Shown here in pieces: positions 49,756 to 52,635 of a stretch of 52,635 nt of DNA (positions are counted from its first letter, which is position 1; each line of letters starts with the position of its first letter). The DNA is taken from positions 1 to 52,635 of the forward strand of contig WJIL01000095.1 of NCBI GenBank assembly GCA_014730275.1, in the 5' to 3' direction. The notes under the pieces are model-generated. The model saw only the letters and a program-made list of their open reading frames with translations, was not told the DNA's origin and ran no database searches. The position numbers were made by a program, and so were the translations under genes. This stretch comes from Candidatus Lokiarchaeota archaeon (GTDB lineage Archaea; Asgardarchaeota; Thorarchaeia; Thorarchaeales; Thorarchaeaceae).

Positions 49756-52635
49756 TTGCTATCCAAGAAATGTATCTGTTCCCTAGCTGTAATTCTTCCA
49801 TTGTTCATAGGATTCTTCTTATCGACTCCAGCATCGATCGGTATTAATGCGGACATTCCCGGTGGATCTACGGTGGAATTAGAGAATGGGGACTCGGTGC
49901 ATGTTGGACCGGATGAAGTTCTGCGAAAATATGAGGTATCTTCCGTTCCAACGCAGGTGACTGGATCCGGTACTGCTTTGAACGGTTCTGAATATGGCAA
50001 CCGAACTGATACTTTCAACGACGAAACCATGGATTATGATTCTGACAGTGGCGATACTACCACATCCAATCTGAGTGTTCCCCTTGGAGAGGAATGGGAG
50101 TCGTATCGAGTGGATGCTGATATTACGGATATCACGGAAAATCGTACATGGGTGGAGAATTCTGGATTCGATGATTCCTCGACATGGAACTACACATATC
50201 ATAATGAACCAAAGACCTATCCAAATAGTACTGAGGACAATGAATTCATTTCTGAATGGGATTCAGATGGGGACGAATATGGTGGCGGGTGTAGCTTCTT
50301 CCAAATCGAAGGATATCGCTATGATACAGGTGACCAATGGGGAGATTGGTATGACCCCGGTGACAAGGCATATACTACTCAGAACATCTCAATAAATCGA
50401 GGTGAAATAACCTGGGCCGGAATTTCCCTCGATTACTATGCTGATTGTGTAGGTTGGAGTGGATATATGACAGGTTTCTTTGAGTTATTTGTATCCATAG
50501 GTGACCCTGATAATGGTGGTTCCTATTTGTGGTCTAAGCAGTTTGATGCAATCGATGATGACAATGTATGGTTCCCTACAGATATGATTGCCACCGATGC
50601 ATCATCACTGAACCTTCCAAATCTCAGTATCTGGGCGGGGCTTAGAGTAACTCAATTGGAGTGGTATAGAAGCTCCAGCAGCTACAATGACATCATCCCG
50701 CAAGGACGGCTCGATAACATAGTTATCTACATAAAATCTAAGGCTATTCCTGGTGACATTAACCTGAAAATGAATGGAGAAACTGTATCGAATGTCCTGG
50801 ATGGTGGTGATCCTGTTTACGGACTGGGAACAGCATCATATTCCCCCGTAACGCCGTGGAACCAGGGTGCTGCCTATGCGAACTTTTCTTGGACGCCATC
50901 TCCTAATCCTCCCGATCCGAATTTTGATATCAATGTTCAAATTGATGCAGCGGTTACAGCTTATGCCCGCAGATACAATGTGTCAACCATATATGACGCT
51001 GAGAATTTCTTAGTGGGAGACAGCTATTCGGTTGAAAATGCGAGTGATGTTAACTGGCAGACCAATTTCTATGCGGCTGTACCCGGAGGCTATGCGTCAA
51101 ATTACTTCTTCAACATCTCTCTCCCACAAAACAGAGATATCAACTACGTGGCACAACCAACAGACCGAACAACAAATCTCTCCCTCGGCTGGCATTACGG
51201 AGACCCCGGCGACGGTTTGGTGAATGTATCCGCCTACGAAGTCACCGTAGACTACCAGAATGGATTCTGGTTACTAAAGGGTTCATCTCCTAATATGATT
51301 CAGAATCTCGAAGTGTGGAATCAAGCGCTTTCCCAGTGGTCTAGAACCGAGGTATTCCGAGCAAATAATGATACTAGATTTAGGGCCACAGTACCTGCCT
51401 CCTATGAGAATAACATAGTCAACTACAGCATCTATGCGCCTAACGGCAGCATATGGACGAGTCTGCAAGCTACAGTAGATAGCAACGGTTACGCAATATC
51501 TGACTATGTGAATTTTGACCCGTATAATGCCTCCGTTGGGAGTTGGGAAGTACAAGCCACGGTGGTTGATTCTGTCCCAGGTGATGTTATTAGAAATGTG
51601 GGCTTCTACAGAAGGGAATTCTCAATCAAGCATTCAACAGATATCAGCGTGAAGTATCCAGTTGGTTCAGACGATACTTGGACTAAGAATGTATCTTACG
51701 GGGACCCTGTTCTACTTCAATTCAGAATACAAGATGCGGATAATGGGGACCTTCTTCCCGGCGGTGAAATGACCTACTCTTGGGCTGCTGGTTCTGGATC
51801 GCTGAATGATATGGGAACCGGTGAGTATTCGGTCACTTTGAATACGAGCCAAGTGACGAGTAGAGGTGCATATCCAGTCAGTCTAGAATGGTCTGATGAT
51901 TTCTATGATACTATTTCAACAGTCTTTACAGTCAACGCAATTTTCGATACTGAGCTCCTTTCTTCTGATGCACCTGGGATTGATATCCCCAGAGGGTACG
52001 TTGGTCAGATAAATCTCTATTATGAAGATGAAGAATCCAATCCCATATCTGGAGCAACGATAATAGCAAATTGGTCCCATGACGGATGGTCAGTAGAAGA
52101 AGAAGCTGAAGCTGGATATTACACTATCAACCTAGAAACTGATGATAGCCCTCTAGATACCTATCGACTGGAAATCACTGCTTCTCAAGACTACTGTGAG
52201 AGCCGAACGATTAGCCTTTCGGTCCAAGTGAGAGAGTTATTCACTTCAGCAATTCCTTCTACTAGCCAAGTTTCTCTTCCTGTTGGATATCAGAGTTCCT
52301 TAACTATAACATATCGAGATACTGATCATGACCAGCCTATCACAGGTGCTGCTGATGCAATCAGTTGTAATTGGTCCGAGATTCATTCAGCTGGCGAAGA
52401 GAACTACACCGTGGTCGAGACTTCACCTTGCAAGTATGAGGTAACACTATTCTCTGAAGACTCTGACGTTTTGGACTCTTACGACGTAGTTTTCAATGTC
52501 GAAAGGTACGCTACTCAGAATCACACATTTACAATCACAGTAGAATTAAGGACGCATCTGACCTCCCTATACTTAGATAATCCAATAGAGCCAACTCCAT
52601 ATACTGGTGAAATTGAAGCCTACGTTGTGTATTAT
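49756..52635 (+). CDS. Giant exported surface protein with repeated Ig-like domains (3' truncated)
   Basis: The frame opens with TTG at 49756, about six bases after GGAGAGG. It runs without a stop to the last base, so at least 960 residues are encoded and the end lies outside. A signal peptide (LSKKCICSLAVILPLFIGFF) is followed by a Thr/Ser-rich stretch, a beta-rich lectin-like region (about residues 60-340), and several Ig/macroglobulin-like repeats. The last two repeats share the pattern Y-x-D...P-I-S/T-G-A...NW (positions near 52008-52100 and 52314-52380). It probably forms part of the cell envelope or an adhesin; the end, likely a stalk and anchor, is not visible. Confidence 0.85.
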   Translation, partial: MLSKKCICSLAVILPLFIGFFLSTPASIGINADIPGGSTVELENGDSVHVGPDEVLRKYEVSSVPTQVTGSGTALNGSEYGNRTDTFNDETMDYDSDSGDTTTSNLSVPLGEEWESYRVDADITDITENRTWVENSGFDDSSTWNYTYHNEPKTYPNSTEDNEFISEWDSDGDEYGGGCSFFQIEGYRYDTGDQWGDWYDPGDKAYTTQNISINRGEITWAGISLDYYADCVGWSGYMTGFFELFVSIGDPDNGGSYLWSKQFDAIDDDNVWFPTDMIATDASSLNLPNLSIWAGLRVTQLEWYRSSSSYNDIIPQGRLDNIVIYIKSKAIPGDINLKMNGETVSNVLDGGDPVYGLGTASYSPVTPWNQGAAYANFSWTPSPNPPDPNFDINVQIDAAVTAYARRYNVSTIYDAENFLVGDSYSVENASDVNWQTNFYAAVPGGYASNYFFNISLPQNRDINYVAQPTDRTTNLSLGWHYGDPGDGLVNVSAYEVTVDYQNGFWLLKGSSPNMIQNLEVWNQALSQWSRTEVFRANNDTRFRATVPASYENNIVNYSIYAPNGSIWTSLQATVDSNGYAISDYVNFDPYNASVGSWEVQATVVDSVPGDVIRNVGFYRREFSIKHSTDISVKYPVGSDDTWTKNVSYGDPVLLQFRIQDADNGDLLPGGEMTYSWAAGSGSLNDMGTGEYSVTLNTSQVTSRGAYPVSLEWSDDFYDTISTVFTVNAIFDTELLSSDAPGIDIPRGYVGQINLYYEDEESNPISGATIIANWSHDGWSVEEEAEAGYYTINLETDDSPLDTYRLEITASQDYCESRTISLSVQVRELFTSAIPSTSQVSLPVGYQSSLTITYRDTDHDQPITGAADAISCNWSEIHSAGEENYTVVETSPCKYEVTLFSEDSDVLDSYDVVFNVERYATQNHTFTITVELRTHLTSLYLDNPIEPTPYTGEIEAYVVYY

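Overview
The window looks archaeal and chromosomal. The informational enzymes are of archaeal type (AdoMet synthetase of the Mat family, archaeal/eukaryotic TrpRS and GlyRS, an NreA-like repair protein). Many genes start with TTG or GTG behind a GGTG(A) or GGAG ribosome binding site, TATA-like boxes precede several genes, and large Thr-rich, C-terminally anchored surface proteins are common. Alpha-SNAP-like helical-repeat proteins, a class II HMG-CoA reductase and many cell-surface proteins would fit an Asgard archaeon, perhaps Thorarchaeia-like. That placement is inference; no rRNA, tRNA or CRISPR was recognised. There is no integrase or insertion sequence.

Layout. 1-11.1 kb: four tandem paralogous surface proteins (the first cut by the window edge), each followed by its own hairpin-plus-T-tract terminator of nearly the same sequence. 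11.2-20.1 kb: a helical protein of unknown function, AdoMet synthetase, an HTH-CBS regulator, a three-gene minus-strand operon (amphi-Trp-like protein, PhoU-like protein, NhaP-type antiporter), TrpRS, a NosD-like beta-helix surface protein and a flavodoxin. 20.3-25.4 kb: a coupled pair of zinc-ribbon membrane proteins, an NreA-like protein, a small alpha/beta protein and AlaX. 25.8-34.4 kb: two SNAP/TPR-like proteins (one fused to Ig-like domains), HMG-CoA reductase, GlyRS, a universal stress protein, an ASKHA ATPase related to corrinoid-protein reactivases, and a flavodiiron protein. 34.5-41.7 kb: two paralogous transcarbamylases flanking a PadR-methyltransferase fusion and a membrane-anchored peptide-binding protein, then a double PRC-barrel protein. 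42.1-52.6 kb: two Opp/Dpp-type ABC ATPases on either side of an oppositely oriented DUF362 iron-sulfur protein, a histidine kinase broken by one in-frame TGA, a secreted metzincin-like protease and a giant surface protein that runs off the window.

How the parts may work together. The peptide-binding protein at 37.6 kb and the two ATPases at 42-46 kb look like parts of an oligopeptide importer, although no permease is in the window. The binding protein appears circularly permuted: the canonical C-terminal half comes first. One ATPase has lost the switch histidine and a signature-motif glycine, so the pair would be asymmetric. These two points, the TGA-interrupted kinase and the tandem surface-protein array with conserved terminators are the observations most worth following up.
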